Below, one piece after another: positions 1 through 6,387 of a DNA stretch of 7,003 nt; the first letter of the stretch is position 1, and every line of letters starts with the position of its first letter. The stretch is taken from NCBI GenBank assembly GCA_002353975.1, contig DEKQ01000109.1, forward strand, positions 6,992 to 13,994. Reading direction: 5' to 3'. The DNA comes from Prevotellaceae bacterium UBA2718. Lineage in GTDB: Bacteria > Bacteroidota > Bacteroidia > Bacteroidales > Bacteroidaceae. A program made the translations under genes and the position numbers. The notes beneath the pieces were generated by a model. It saw only the letters and a list, made by a program, of their open reading frames with translations, ran no database searches and was not told the origin of the DNA.

Positions 1-858
1 ACACCTGCCAAGATAGCAGGCTGCAAGGAGATAGTGCTATGCACCCCTCCGAACAAGGAAGGAAAGGTACACCCTGCCATTCTCGTTGCCGCAAAGGTAG
101 CAGGAGTGGGCAAGATATTCAAGGCCGGTGGCGTGCAGGCCATCGGTGCTATGGCATACGGAACGGAGTCCGTGCCAAAGGTGTATAAGATCTTTGGTCC
201 CGGAAACCAGTTCGTCATGGCTGCCAAACAGCAGGTATCGCTCCACGATGTGGCTATAGACATGCCCGCAGGACCGAGCGAGGTGTGCGTCATAGCTGAT
301 GCCAAGAGCAACACCACGTACGTCGCTGCCGACCTGTTGTCACAGGCCGAGCACGGTGTGGATTCGCAAGTGATACTCATCACCACCGACGAGGCTAAGC
401 TGGACGAGATCATAGCCGAGACAGAGAAGCAGCTGGATGTGTTGCCACGCAAAGAGATAGCAGCCAAATCGCTGGATAACTCACAGTTTGTACTGGTACG
501 CAATACGGAAGAGGCGATAGCTCTCAGCAACGCCTATGCCCCTGAACATCTCATTATAGCAACAGAGGACTATGAGGCGCTGGCAGAGAAAGTGGTGAAT
601 GCCGGAAGCGTATTCCTTGGCAGCTATGCCTGCGAGAGTGCCGGCGATTACGCCTCAGGCACGAATCATACGTTACCAACGCACGGGTATGCTACAGCTT
701 ACAACGGTGTGAACCTGGACAGCTACAACCGCAAAGTGACCTTCCAGCACCTTACGCAGGAGGGGGTGCGCAGCATTGGACCTGCCGTTGTCTGCATGGC
801 AGAGAACGAACAGCTGGAGGCCCACGCCAACGCAATGAGAGTAAGATTAGGGGATTGA
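1..858 (+). CDS. hisD: Histidinol dehydrogenase, 5'-truncated by the window edge
   Basis: HisD carries out the last two steps of histidine biosynthesis, the NAD-dependent oxidation of L-histidinol to L-histidine through the aldehyde; it is a cytosolic zinc enzyme. The frame is open from base 1, and 285 codons remain before the TGA at 856-858. Family motifs are clear: GTESVPK and FGPGNQFV, DMPAGPSEV, LLSQAEHG, PEHLI, and ESAGDYASGTNH. Key residues sit at a constant offset of 144 from the E. coli numbering. Zinc ligands are Q115, H118, D216 and H275 (Q259, H262, D360 and H419 in E. coli), and the catalytic Glu-His pair is E182-H183 (E326-H327). About 144 N-terminal codons therefore lie to the left, giving a normal length near 429. 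No defect is seen. The next gene is a transporter, not hisC or hisB, so hisD may close its cluster or the his genes may be split. Confidence 0.97.
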   Translation, partial: TPAKIAGCKEIVLCTPPNKEGKVHPAILVAAKVAGVGKIFKAGGVQAIGAMAYGTESVPKVYKIFGPGNQFVMAAKQQVSLHDVAIDMPAGPSEVCVIADAKSNTTYVAADLLSQAEHGVDSQVILITTDEAKLDEIIAETEKQLDVLPRKEIAAKSLDNSQFVLVRNTEEAIALSNAYAPEHLIIATEDYEALAEKVVNAGSVFLGSYACESAGDYASGTNHTLPTHGYATAYNGVNLDSYNRKVTFQHLTQEGVRSIGPAVVCMAENEQLEAHANAMRVRLGD

Positions 859-912
859 CCTTTTCTGTCACGAAGCAGGTTAGTCACCTGACACACAAGG
901 TTATAAGAAGAA

Positions 913-2346
913 TTGAACAAAGACCAATTACTTGCACTCGTAAAGACAAAAGGAAGTGAAATGACATGGACAGACAAATGTCATCTCACGGTTCTTTTAT
1001 CTCTCCCGGCCATAATTGCTCAATTCTCCTTTATAGCTATGCAGATGATTGATGCTGCCATGCTGGGACACCTAAGCACCGATGAGGCAGCAGCAGTCGG
1101 TCTGGTATCTACGACCATCTGGCTGTTTGGCGGACTGAACGGCGCCTTCGCAGCAGGTTACTCAGTACAGGTGGCACACCATATCGGAGCCAACGACGAA
1201 AAGGGTGCACGAGACATTATCCGACAGGGACTTCTCGCAGGAATCGTCTTCTCGCTCTGCCTTATGATTATCGGTTTCAGCATAGCCCCTCACCTACCCT
1301 ACTGGCTGGGCGCGACAGAGACAATCTGTGCGGAATCGTCACATTACTTCTCCATCTTCTGTTGCGGACTGCCGCTGATAGTGCTGAACAATATCGCTGC
1401 CGGAAGCCTGCGCTGCTCAGGAGACATCAAGACGCCGAGCGTACTGATGATAGTGATGTGCGTTATCAACATCATCAGCAACTACATCTTTATATTCCCC
1501 CTGCACCAGGGAACGGCGGGAGCAGCATACGGTACCATCGTAGCCTATACGATAACAATGCTGGCAATGATGTATGTGATGATATTCCGCAACAAGGCAT
1601 TGCGCTTCTCAAACGACGGAGAGGTGTTCACGACATCCCGGCAGTCACTCGGGCGTTACATCCCTACGCGCAAGATACTGAAGAAGGCAGGGCGCATAGG
1701 ACTGCCAATGGGTCTGGAGCGCAGCGTGATGTGTTCGGCTCAGGTAATGATAAGCAGCATCATCGCGCCTCTCGGCACCGTTGCCATAGCGGCAAATACG
1801 TTCGCCATCAATGTGGAGAGCCTGTGCTATATGCCCGGCTACGGCATCGGCGAGGCTGCCACTACGCTCGTAGGACAGAGCAAGGGAGCAGAGCGGAAGG
1901 ACTACATGAAGTCTTTCGCCTGGATTAGCATGGCTCTCGGCACCACCATCATGGCACTCATGGGCGTCGTAATGTGGATTATGGCTCCTGAGGCAATGTC
2001 GCTCATAACTCCCGACGAGAGGGTTATCAACCTCGGAGCCGAGATACTGCGCATAGAAGCATGGGCAGAACCGGGATTTGCTGCAAGCATCATAGCTTAC
2101 TCCGTCTTCGTGGGAGCAGGAAAGACGCTCATTCCTACATTTATGAACATCGGCAGCATCTGGGGAGTCAGGGTAGTGCTGACCGTAATCCTCGCACCCA
2201 CATACGGCCTGCATGGAGTATGGATAGCTATGGCGGTGGAACTACTGTTCCGCGGCATCATATTCGCCTTGAAACTATCCACAAAGGGATGGACATACAT
2301 CAAGCCGTTTGAACTCAGGGCAATCAGCAGAGAGAAAGAAGCATGA
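913..2346 (+). CDS. MATE-family multidrug/toxin efflux transporter
   Basis: This is an integral inner-membrane protein of about 460-477 residues with the usual MATE pattern of two homologous six-helix halves, expected to export organic cations or drugs using a Na+ or H+ gradient. The first half opens with PAIIAQ and IDAAMLGHLS and has the conserved loop NGAFAAGYSVQVAHHIGAND after residue 76. The second half has GLPMGLERS from G263 and the matching loop PGYGIGEAATTLVGQSKG from P308. Hydrophobic stretches fill most of the rest, and a basic cytoplasmic tail follows. The start is uncertain. TTG at 913 adds 16 residues (MNKDQLLALVKTKGSE), an extension of a kind I recall in related MATE proteins. 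ATG at 961 has an AGGAAG five bases upstream and gives 461 aa. The gene lies 54 bp after hisD from the TTG (102 bp from the ATG), with no terminator between them. The substrate cannot be told from sequence. Confidence 0.93.
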   Translation: MNKDQLLALVKTKGSEMTWTDKCHLTVLLSLPAIIAQFSFIAMQMIDAAMLGHLSTDEAAAVGLVSTTIWLFGGLNGAFAAGYSVQVAHHIGANDEKGARDIIRQGLLAGIVFSLCLMIIGFSIAPHLPYWLGATETICAESSHYFSIFCCGLPLIVLNNIAAGSLRCSGDIKTPSVLMIVMCVINIISNYIFIFPLHQGTAGAAYGTIVAYTITMLAMMYVMIFRNKALRFSNDGEVFTTSRQSLGRYIPTRKILKKAGRIGLPMGLERSVMCSAQVMISSIIAPLGTVAIAANTFAINVESLCYMPGYGIGEAATTLVGQSKGAERKDYMKSFAWISMALGTTIMALMGVVMWIMAPEAMSLITPDERVINLGAEILRIEAWAEPGFAASIIAYSVFVGAGKTLIPTFMNIGSIWGVRVVLTVILAPTYGLHGVWIAMAVELLFRGIIFALKLSTKGWTYIKPFELRAISREKEA

Positions 2347-2388
2347 GCGCCTCGGATATGAAAGAGGTACTATATATATGATAAGGTG

Positions 2389-3189
2389 ATGAAGCTACAG
2401 ACAATCGTTGACATAGGGAAAGTGCCGTTCAGCATCAATGCCCGCCATCGGGTTTTGCTGACAGGCTCCTGCTTTGCCGACAACATAGGTCACAGGTTGC
2501 AGGAGGATATGCTGCAGGCAATGGTCAATCCGCATGGCGTGATGTATAATCCCGCATCGGTCATGCATTCCGTAGAACGCACCCTGAAGAATAACGACGG
2601 CCCACAAGTCGATATAGCCATTATGACACTGGGCACAAACCATGTTTATATACTGAATGAGACGGGTGAAATCGTTGACAACTGCAACAAAAGACCACAG
2701 GCTCTGTTCACGGAACGCAATCTGAGCGTAGAAGAATGCGCACAATATCTGAGGGAGACAATAGGGATGCTGAAGGCACAAAACGCAGAGACGAAGGTGA
2801 TACTGACCGTGAGTCCCATCAGATATGCCAAGTATGGATTTCATGAGAGCCAGTTGTCCAAAGCCACGCTGCTGATGGCTGTAGAACAGGTATGCAACGA
2901 CGCAGACGTCAGCTATTTCCCTGCATACGAGATAATGAACGACGAGCTGCGTGACTATCGTTTCTATGCTCCCGACATGCTACATCCCTCAGCACAGGCG
3001 GTGGAATACATATACGAAAAATTCAAGGACACATACTTTGCCGAAGACACAATAAAGATGGTTGAAGAATGGCAACCCATCAAACGTGCATTGGGGCACA
3101 AGCCATTCAATGCCGACAGCGACGAGTATCGCGCATTCCTTGCCAAGGCAGAGGAAGATAAAGAAACTTTCCTTAAACGATGGAGATAA
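2389..3189 (+). CDS. GSCFA-domain protein (SGNH/GDSL hydrolase-like)
   Basis: This 266-residue protein belongs to the GSCFA family, named for an N-terminal motif seen here as LLTGSCFADNIG (G26-S27-C28-F29-A30). The family falls in the SGNH/GDSL esterase superfamily, and its key blocks are all present: S27 as the likely nucleophile, N47-P48-H49-G50 followed by YNP, G82-T-N84 in TLGTNHVY, the strand LTVSPIRY, and D196-M-L-H199 near the C-terminus as the likely acid and base. No signal peptide or membrane segment is visible, so it is probably cytosolic. The substrate is unknown; an esterase or acyl-hydrolase role is inferred only from the fold. ATG 2389 is chosen over the adjacent GTG 2386 and has AAGG just upstream. 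The stop codon lies inside the next gene (10-bp overlap), suggesting translational coupling to the biotin ligase. Confidence 0.9.
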   Translation: MKLQTIVDIGKVPFSINARHRVLLTGSCFADNIGHRLQEDMLQAMVNPHGVMYNPASVMHSVERTLKNNDGPQVDIAIMTLGTNHVYILNETGEIVDNCNKRPQALFTERNLSVEECAQYLRETIGMLKAQNAETKVILTVSPIRYAKYGFHESQLSKATLLMAVEQVCNDADVSYFPAYEIMNDELRDYRFYAPDMLHPSAQAVEYIYEKFKDTYFAEDTIKMVEEWQPIKRALGHKPFNADSDEYRAFLAKAEEDKETFLKRWR

Positions 3190-3893
3190 TACATCTTACT
3201 AACATAACATCAACTAACGACTACCTACTCTCACTCAAGAGTCAGGAAGATATTGTAGCCGTCTCTGACTATCAGACCCGCGGAAAGGGCATGGGTACTA
3301 ACCGCTGGGAGAGCGAGCCGGGCAAGAACCTGCTGTTCTCTATACTCATACACCCCACATGGATACCCGTCAATCAGCAGTATCTGCTCTCTATGGCAGA
3401 GGCTGTTGCACTATGTGACACGCTGAGAGAGGTTACCGATGACATAACGATAAAGTGGCCAAACGACATATATTGGAAGGACAAGAAAATCAGCGGAACG
3501 CGAATAGACGTAAACCTCTCAGGCGGCATACTTGCAGACATGGTGATAGGTACAGGCATAAACGTCAACCAGACGGAGTTCCTTTCAGATGCCCCCAATC
3601 CCGTTTCACTAAAACAGATAACAGGAAGGGAACATGACAAGGAGGCATTGCTGAACGACATTCTTAAAAGATTCCAACCCCTGCAGCAGATGCTGAAAGA
3701 CGGTGGCACAGAGGAAATAGTAAGGCTCTATCACGAACGTCTGTACCGCAAAGAGGGGATGCACGGCTACAAGGATGCCAACGGCACTTTTATGGCTGCC
3801 ATAGATTATGTAGAGCCGAGCGGCATACTGCACCTCACGCTTGAGGATGGTACGAAACGTGAGTATATGTTCAAGGAAGTAGCAACTAATTGA
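3180..3893 (+). CDS. birA: Biotin-[acetyl-CoA-carboxylase] ligase, monofunctional (no DNA-binding domain)
   Basis: The enzyme activates biotin with ATP to biotinyl-5'-AMP and attaches it to a lysine of carboxylase carrier proteins, as needed for acyl-CoA carboxylases. At 237 residues it begins directly with the catalytic domain (TSTNDYLL at 10-17), lacking the N-terminal helix-turn-helix of E. coli BirA, so it should be an enzyme only and not a biotin-operon repressor. Visible motifs are QTRGKGMGTNRW (32-43), a variant of the GRGRRGR biotinyl-AMP loop; GKNLLFSI; KWPND (92-96); K103-I-S-G matching the segment with the catalytic lysine region; and IGTGINVN (123-130). The last 45 or so residues form the small SH3-like C-terminal domain. 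The ATG lies inside the GSCFA gene, and no Shine-Dalgarno is evident, so reinitiation or coupling is likely. The 69-bp AT-rich gap before pyrH shows no clear promoter or terminator. Confidence 0.95.
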   Translation: MEIIHLTNITSTNDYLLSLKSQEDIVAVSDYQTRGKGMGTNRWESEPGKNLLFSILIHPTWIPVNQQYLLSMAEAVALCDTLREVTDDITIKWPNDIYWKDKKISGTRIDVNLSGGILADMVIGTGINVNQTEFLSDAPNPVSLKQITGREHDKEALLNDILKRFQPLQQMLKDGGTEEIVRLYHERLYRKEGMHGYKDANGTFMAAIDYVEPSGILHLTLEDGTKREYMFKEVATN

Positions 3894-3962
3894 AGATTAT
3901 AATTCAAGATTACATATTGCAATAATAACAACTGACTGATAACTTAAAACTAAAGAACCAAC

Positions 3963-4670
3963 ATGAAATTCAATCGTATTCTACTAAAGCTCTCAGGTGA
4001 GAGTCTTCAAGGTCACCAGGGTTACGGCATCGACGTAGAACGTCTTAACGACTACGCACGTCAAATAAAGGAAATAGCCGACATGGGCGTGCAGATAGGC
4101 ATTGTGATAGGAGGAGGTAACATCTTCCGCGGCCTCACCGGTGCCGGCAAGGGCTTTGACCGCGTTAAGGGCGACCAAATGGGTATGTGCGCCACAGTCA
4201 TTAACTCGCTGGCCCTTTCATCTGCTCTTGAGGCAGCAGGCCAGAAGAACCGCGTGCTGACAGCCATTCGTATGGAACCCATCGGCGAATTCTATACAAA
4301 ATGGAAGGCCATTGATGCCATGAAGAATGGCGAGGTGGTTATAATGAGTGGAGGAACAGGCAACCCATACTTCACCACAGATACCGGCTCTTCATTGAGA
4401 GGAATTGAGATAGAAGCCGACGTAATGCTGAAAGGTACGCGCGTAGATGGTATCTATACAGCCGATCCGGAGAAAGACCCGACGGCGACGAAGTTCCACG
4501 ACATCACATACTCTGACGTCATAGCCAAAGGACTGAAGGTGATGGACATCACGGCAACGGCGATGTGTATGCAGAACAACCTGCCCATCTACGTGTTCAA
4601 CATGGACATCGTGGGCAACCTGAAGAAAGTCATTTCAGGAGAGGACATTGGAACACTGGTTCACAATTGA
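3963..4670 (+). CDS. pyrH: UMP kinase (uridylate kinase)
   Basis: PyrH phosphorylates UMP to UDP with ATP, an essential cytosolic step feeding UTP and CTP. The 235-residue protein is of normal length for the bacterial amino-acid-kinase-fold enzyme, which acts as a hexamer. Conserved blocks are LKLSGESL (8-15, phosphate binding), GGGNIFRG (50-57), GDQMGMCATVINSLAL (70-85), SGGTGNPYFTTDT (129-141, substrate and phosphate contact with D140), LKGTRVDGIYTADP (156-169, adenine and ATP region) and the C-terminal MDITATAMCMQNNLPIYVFNM. ATG 3963 is the only start that keeps the MKFNRILLKLSGES beginning; an A-rich leader precedes it. In many bacteria pyrH is followed by frr. Here the next gene is a putative nucleoside kinase 12 bp downstream, in the same reading frame but separated by both a TGA and a TAA, so the two are separate proteins. 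Confidence 0.97.
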   Translation: MKFNRILLKLSGESLQGHQGYGIDVERLNDYARQIKEIADMGVQIGIVIGGGNIFRGLTGAGKGFDRVKGDQMGMCATVINSLALSSALEAAGQKNRVLTAIRMEPIGEFYTKWKAIDAMKNGEVVIMSGGTGNPYFTTDTGSSLRGIEIEADVMLKGTRVDGIYTADPEKDPTATKFHDITYSDVIAKGLKVMDITATAMCMQNNLPIYVFNMDIVGNLKKVISGEDIGTLVHN

Positions 4671-4682
4671 AAACCGTAAATT

Positions 4683-6125
4683 ATGAAATCATATATCAGA
4701 ACCATCACCTTCGTACTCTGCAAGGCAGTACACGACATTTTCCCTGAGGGGAAGCTGAAGATACAATTTCCCGTCAGCAACGGTTACTATTTCAATCTGA
4801 ATCTCGGGCGTACGATTACACCAGAAGATGTACAGCTGTTACGCAACAGGATGAGAGAGATTATCGTTGCAGACCAATCGTTTGAGCATCACGTATGCTC
4901 TGTAGAAGAAGCGGAAAAAGTATTCGCCACCGATGAGTCAAAGCGCAAGCTGCTCGAAAGCGTTGAGATGAAATCAACGGAGTACTATAGCCTCGGAGGC
5001 TACAACGATTACTTCTATGGACCCATGCTGAAAAGTGCCGGAGAGGTGCAGCTATTCGGACTTGAGCTCTATTACAACGGACTGCTTCTCCGCGTACCGC
5101 AGAAGAGTTGTCCTACCCGGTTGGGACAATACATCAGGCAGGACAAGATGTTTGGAGTTTTCGAGGAGTACCACCGCTGGCAAGACCTCATGCACATCAG
5201 CAACCTCGGCGATGTCAATAAGGTAGTAAATCTCAATTTGGCAACAAGCCTCATCCATGTCTTCGAAGCTTTACAAGAGAAGCGCCTGTCGCGCATAGCC
5301 GACACTATAGCCTCCCGGCCCGGCACCAAGGTGGTTCTCATCGCAGGACCATCAAGCAGCGGTAAGACAACGACATGCAAGCGTCTGTCAATACAATTGG
5401 TAACCAATGGCATTTGGCCCGTTTCGCTATCGTTGGACGACTATTTCCTCGACCGTGAGAAAACGCCCAAAGATGAGAATGGAGAATATGACTACGAGTC
5501 TATCTATGCGCTCAACCTTGAGTTGTTCAACCAGAATCTCAGAGACCTGATAGCAGGCAAAGAAGTGGAGGTGCCACGCTACAATTTCACCACAGGCAAG
5601 AGCGAGATGAGCGGGCGCAAACTGAAGATGAAGGAAAAAGAGATGCTCGTCATCGAAGGTATTCACGCCCTGAACCCCGACCTGACATCTCAAATTCCTG
5701 ACGCACAGATTTTCCGTGTCTATGCATCGGCACTAACCACACTCACCCTTGATGACCATAACTACATCCCCACCACAGACAACCGACTGTTGCGGCGCAT
5801 CATACGAGACCACAAGTATCGTAACAACACAGCACAGGACACTCTGAAACGATGGGCTTCAGTAAGAGCAGGCGAAGAAAAGTGGATATTCCCATATCAG
5901 GAGAATGCTGACGCGATGTTCAATACCTCTATGATATTTGAAATCTCAGTCATCAAGAGTCAGGCAGAGCCTCTGCTCAAAAGTGTACCGAAAGACTGTC
6001 CGGAATATGCCGAGGCACAAAGGCTTCTGCAATTCCTGCAATACTTCCGTCCCATAGCAGAAGACAAGGTTCCACCTACCAGTCTGCTTAGGGAATTTCT
6101 TGGGGGAAGTTCCTTCGAGTATTGA
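4683..6125 (+). CDS. Nucleoside kinase, uridine-kinase (PRK) family, with ThrRS-like N-terminal region and no TGS domain
   Basis: This 480-residue protein probably phosphorylates uridine or a related nucleoside to its monophosphate; substrate assignment is by family only. Residues 1-140 resemble the N2 editing region of threonyl-tRNA synthetase: AVHDIFPEGKLKI, then GYYFNLNLGRTITPEDV and DYFYGPML. By eye the ThrRS metal/editing residues H73, H77, C182 and H186 fall at T7, V11 (or F10), F111 and M115, so editing should be lost. The P-loop kinase domain starts near residue 215 with Walker A GPSSSGKTT (222-230), SLDDYF (250-255) as the PRK acidic motif, PRYNFTTGK (298-306), EGIHALNP (325-332) and a C-terminal block DNRLLRRIIRD. 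Bacteroidales relatives as I remember them are about 550 aa and begin with a TGS domain. Here the frame starts after that point, and pyrH occupies the space upstream. The 12-bp spacing suggests co-expression with pyrH. Confidence 0.9.
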   Translation: MKSYIRTITFVLCKAVHDIFPEGKLKIQFPVSNGYYFNLNLGRTITPEDVQLLRNRMREIIVADQSFEHHVCSVEEAEKVFATDESKRKLLESVEMKSTEYYSLGGYNDYFYGPMLKSAGEVQLFGLELYYNGLLLRVPQKSCPTRLGQYIRQDKMFGVFEEYHRWQDLMHISNLGDVNKVVNLNLATSLIHVFEALQEKRLSRIADTIASRPGTKVVLIAGPSSSGKTTTCKRLSIQLVTNGIWPVSLSLDDYFLDREKTPKDENGEYDYESIYALNLELFNQNLRDLIAGKEVEVPRYNFTTGKSEMSGRKLKMKEKEMLVIEGIHALNPDLTSQIPDAQIFRVYASALTTLTLDDHNYIPTTDNRLLRRIIRDHKYRNNTAQDTLKRWASVRAGEEKWIFPYQENADAMFNTSMIFEISVIKSQAEPLLKSVPKDCPEYAEAQRLLQFLQYFRPIAEDKVPPTSLLREFLGGSSFEY

Positions 6126-6165
6126 TTTTGACGATAGTCAACAAATAGGGTTTCGAACATAAGAA

Positions 6166-6205
6166 TTAGTGAGATTTCTTTGCCTGCTAAACGAAATCTC
6201 ACTAA
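6166..6205. repeat. Perfect 13-bp inverted repeat overlapping a promoter
   Basis: TTAGTGAGATTTC (6166-6178) is mirrored exactly by GAAATCTCACTAA (6193-6205) across a 14-base spacer. The spacer begins with the TTTG of the -33 box, and the right arm ends with the TAA of the -7 box of the promoter at 6179-6210. It could be a repressor operator, or an RNA stem at the end of the kinase transcript 40 bases after its stop. It is not followed by a proper T-run on either strand, which argues against a standard intrinsic terminator. The arm core GAGATTTC recurs at 6273-6280. Confidence 0.8.
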
Positions 6206-6210
6206 CTTTG
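6179..6210 (+). promoter_or_regulatory. Bacteroidota-type promoter P1 (TTTG-20-TAACTTTG)
   Basis: TTTG at 6179-6182 and TAACTTTG at 6203-6210 are separated by 20 bp, matching the Bacteroidota primary sigma consensus (TTTG, 19-21 bp, TAnnTTTG). Transcription would begin near 6216-6218. No open reading frame starts soon after, so it would make either a short RNA ending near 6310 or a long leader for slyD. Its placement inside an inverted repeat suggests control by a dimeric DNA-binding protein (inference). Confidence 0.65.
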
Positions 6211-6216
6211 CACTCG

Positions 6217-6310
6217 CTAATAAAGCCAAGCTTTTCTGCAAAGAAGAGAGTATCCGGGATAGCAAAATTAAAGAGATTTCCAATCTCTAATAGGGTATTA
6301 GACTTTTTTT
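6217..6310 (+). ncRNA. Candidate small RNA or attenuated leader
   Basis: This stretch of about 95 bases lies between the predicted start of promoter P1 and a terminator-like stem with seven T. It encodes no plausible peptide. Foldable elements in order are: CTTTTCT/AGAAGAG (6231-6237 with 6242-6248, one G-U pair) closing a GCAA loop, which is a GNRA tetraloop; a small TATC/GATA stem at 6251-6261; AGAGATT/AATCTCT (6272-6288); and the final stem at 6286-6302. I do not recognise a known RNA family. The boundaries are inferred from promoter geometry and the T-run. It could be a free small RNA, a leader controlling slyD, or only untranslated spacer. Confidence 0.35.
6286..6310 (+). terminator. Probable intrinsic terminator (AT-rich stem plus T7)
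   Basis: TCTAATA (6286-6292), loop GGG and TATTAGA (6296-6302) form a perfect 7-bp stem, followed after one C by seven T (6304-6310). The stem is AT-rich and therefore weak. Its first three bases overlap the preceding hairpin AGAGATT/AATCTCT (6272-6288), so the two cannot both form completely. It would end RNA from P1 and any read-through from the kinase gene. Confidence 0.5.
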
Positions 6311-6320
6311 AAGGTGGGTA

Positions 6321-6371
6321 GTCCGCTTCGGTGTTATGCGATAACTTTGGTTAAAGCTGCTCCAAGCGGAC
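6321..6371 (+). other. Branched stem structure, possible terminator or structured leader
   Basis: GTCCGCTT (6321-6328) pairs perfectly with AAGCGGAC (6364-6371). The 35-base interior contains GTTAT-GCG-ATAAC (6333-6345) and a short TTT/AAA hairpin (6346-6348 with 6353-6355), so RNA could fold as a three-way junction. TTTTCCGTTT follows the outer stem, so it may work as a second terminator insulating slyD from upstream transcription. The interior also holds a TAACTTTG (6342-6349), but no TTTG lies 19-21 bp before it. The long interior is unusual for a simple terminator. Confidence 0.45.
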
Positions 6372-6387
6372 TTTTCCGTTTCCTACA

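Noticed and set aside
876..890. CAGGT/ACCTG hairpin after hisD as a terminator
   Set aside because: The stem is only 5 bp with no following T-run.
1362..1928. Second plus-strand open frame inside the MATE gene
   Set aside because: Its Arg/His-rich translation without motifs is typical of an out-of-frame reading of a real gene.
1645..2214. Long open frame on the minus strand inside the MATE gene (189 codons)
   Set aside because: The composition is rich in Cys, His and Arg and resembles no family; the plus strand clearly encodes conserved MATE motifs, so this is an antisense shadow.
3890..3907. TTGAA/TTCAA inverted repeat before pyrH as an operator
   Set aside because: Five-base arms in AT-rich sequence are expected by chance, and no adjacent promoter could be recognised.
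4668..4685. pyrH and kinase as one fused or read-through protein
   Set aside because: The genes share a frame, but TGA (4668-4670) and a TAA before the ATG both intervene, and each protein has a complete family-typical start or end.
6166..6205. Inverted repeat as ends of a MITE or insertion sequence
   Set aside because: The whole unit is 40 bp, has no interior, and no flanking target duplication is visible.
5960..6283. Minus-strand open frame covering the kinase 3' end and part of the intergenic region
   Set aside because: Most of it is antisense to conserved kinase sequence, and no family features or convincing start are visible.
6342..6349. Third TAACTTTG as an additional promoter
   Set aside because: No TTTG lies 19-21 bases upstream (GTAG is at the expected place), and it lies within the branched stem.
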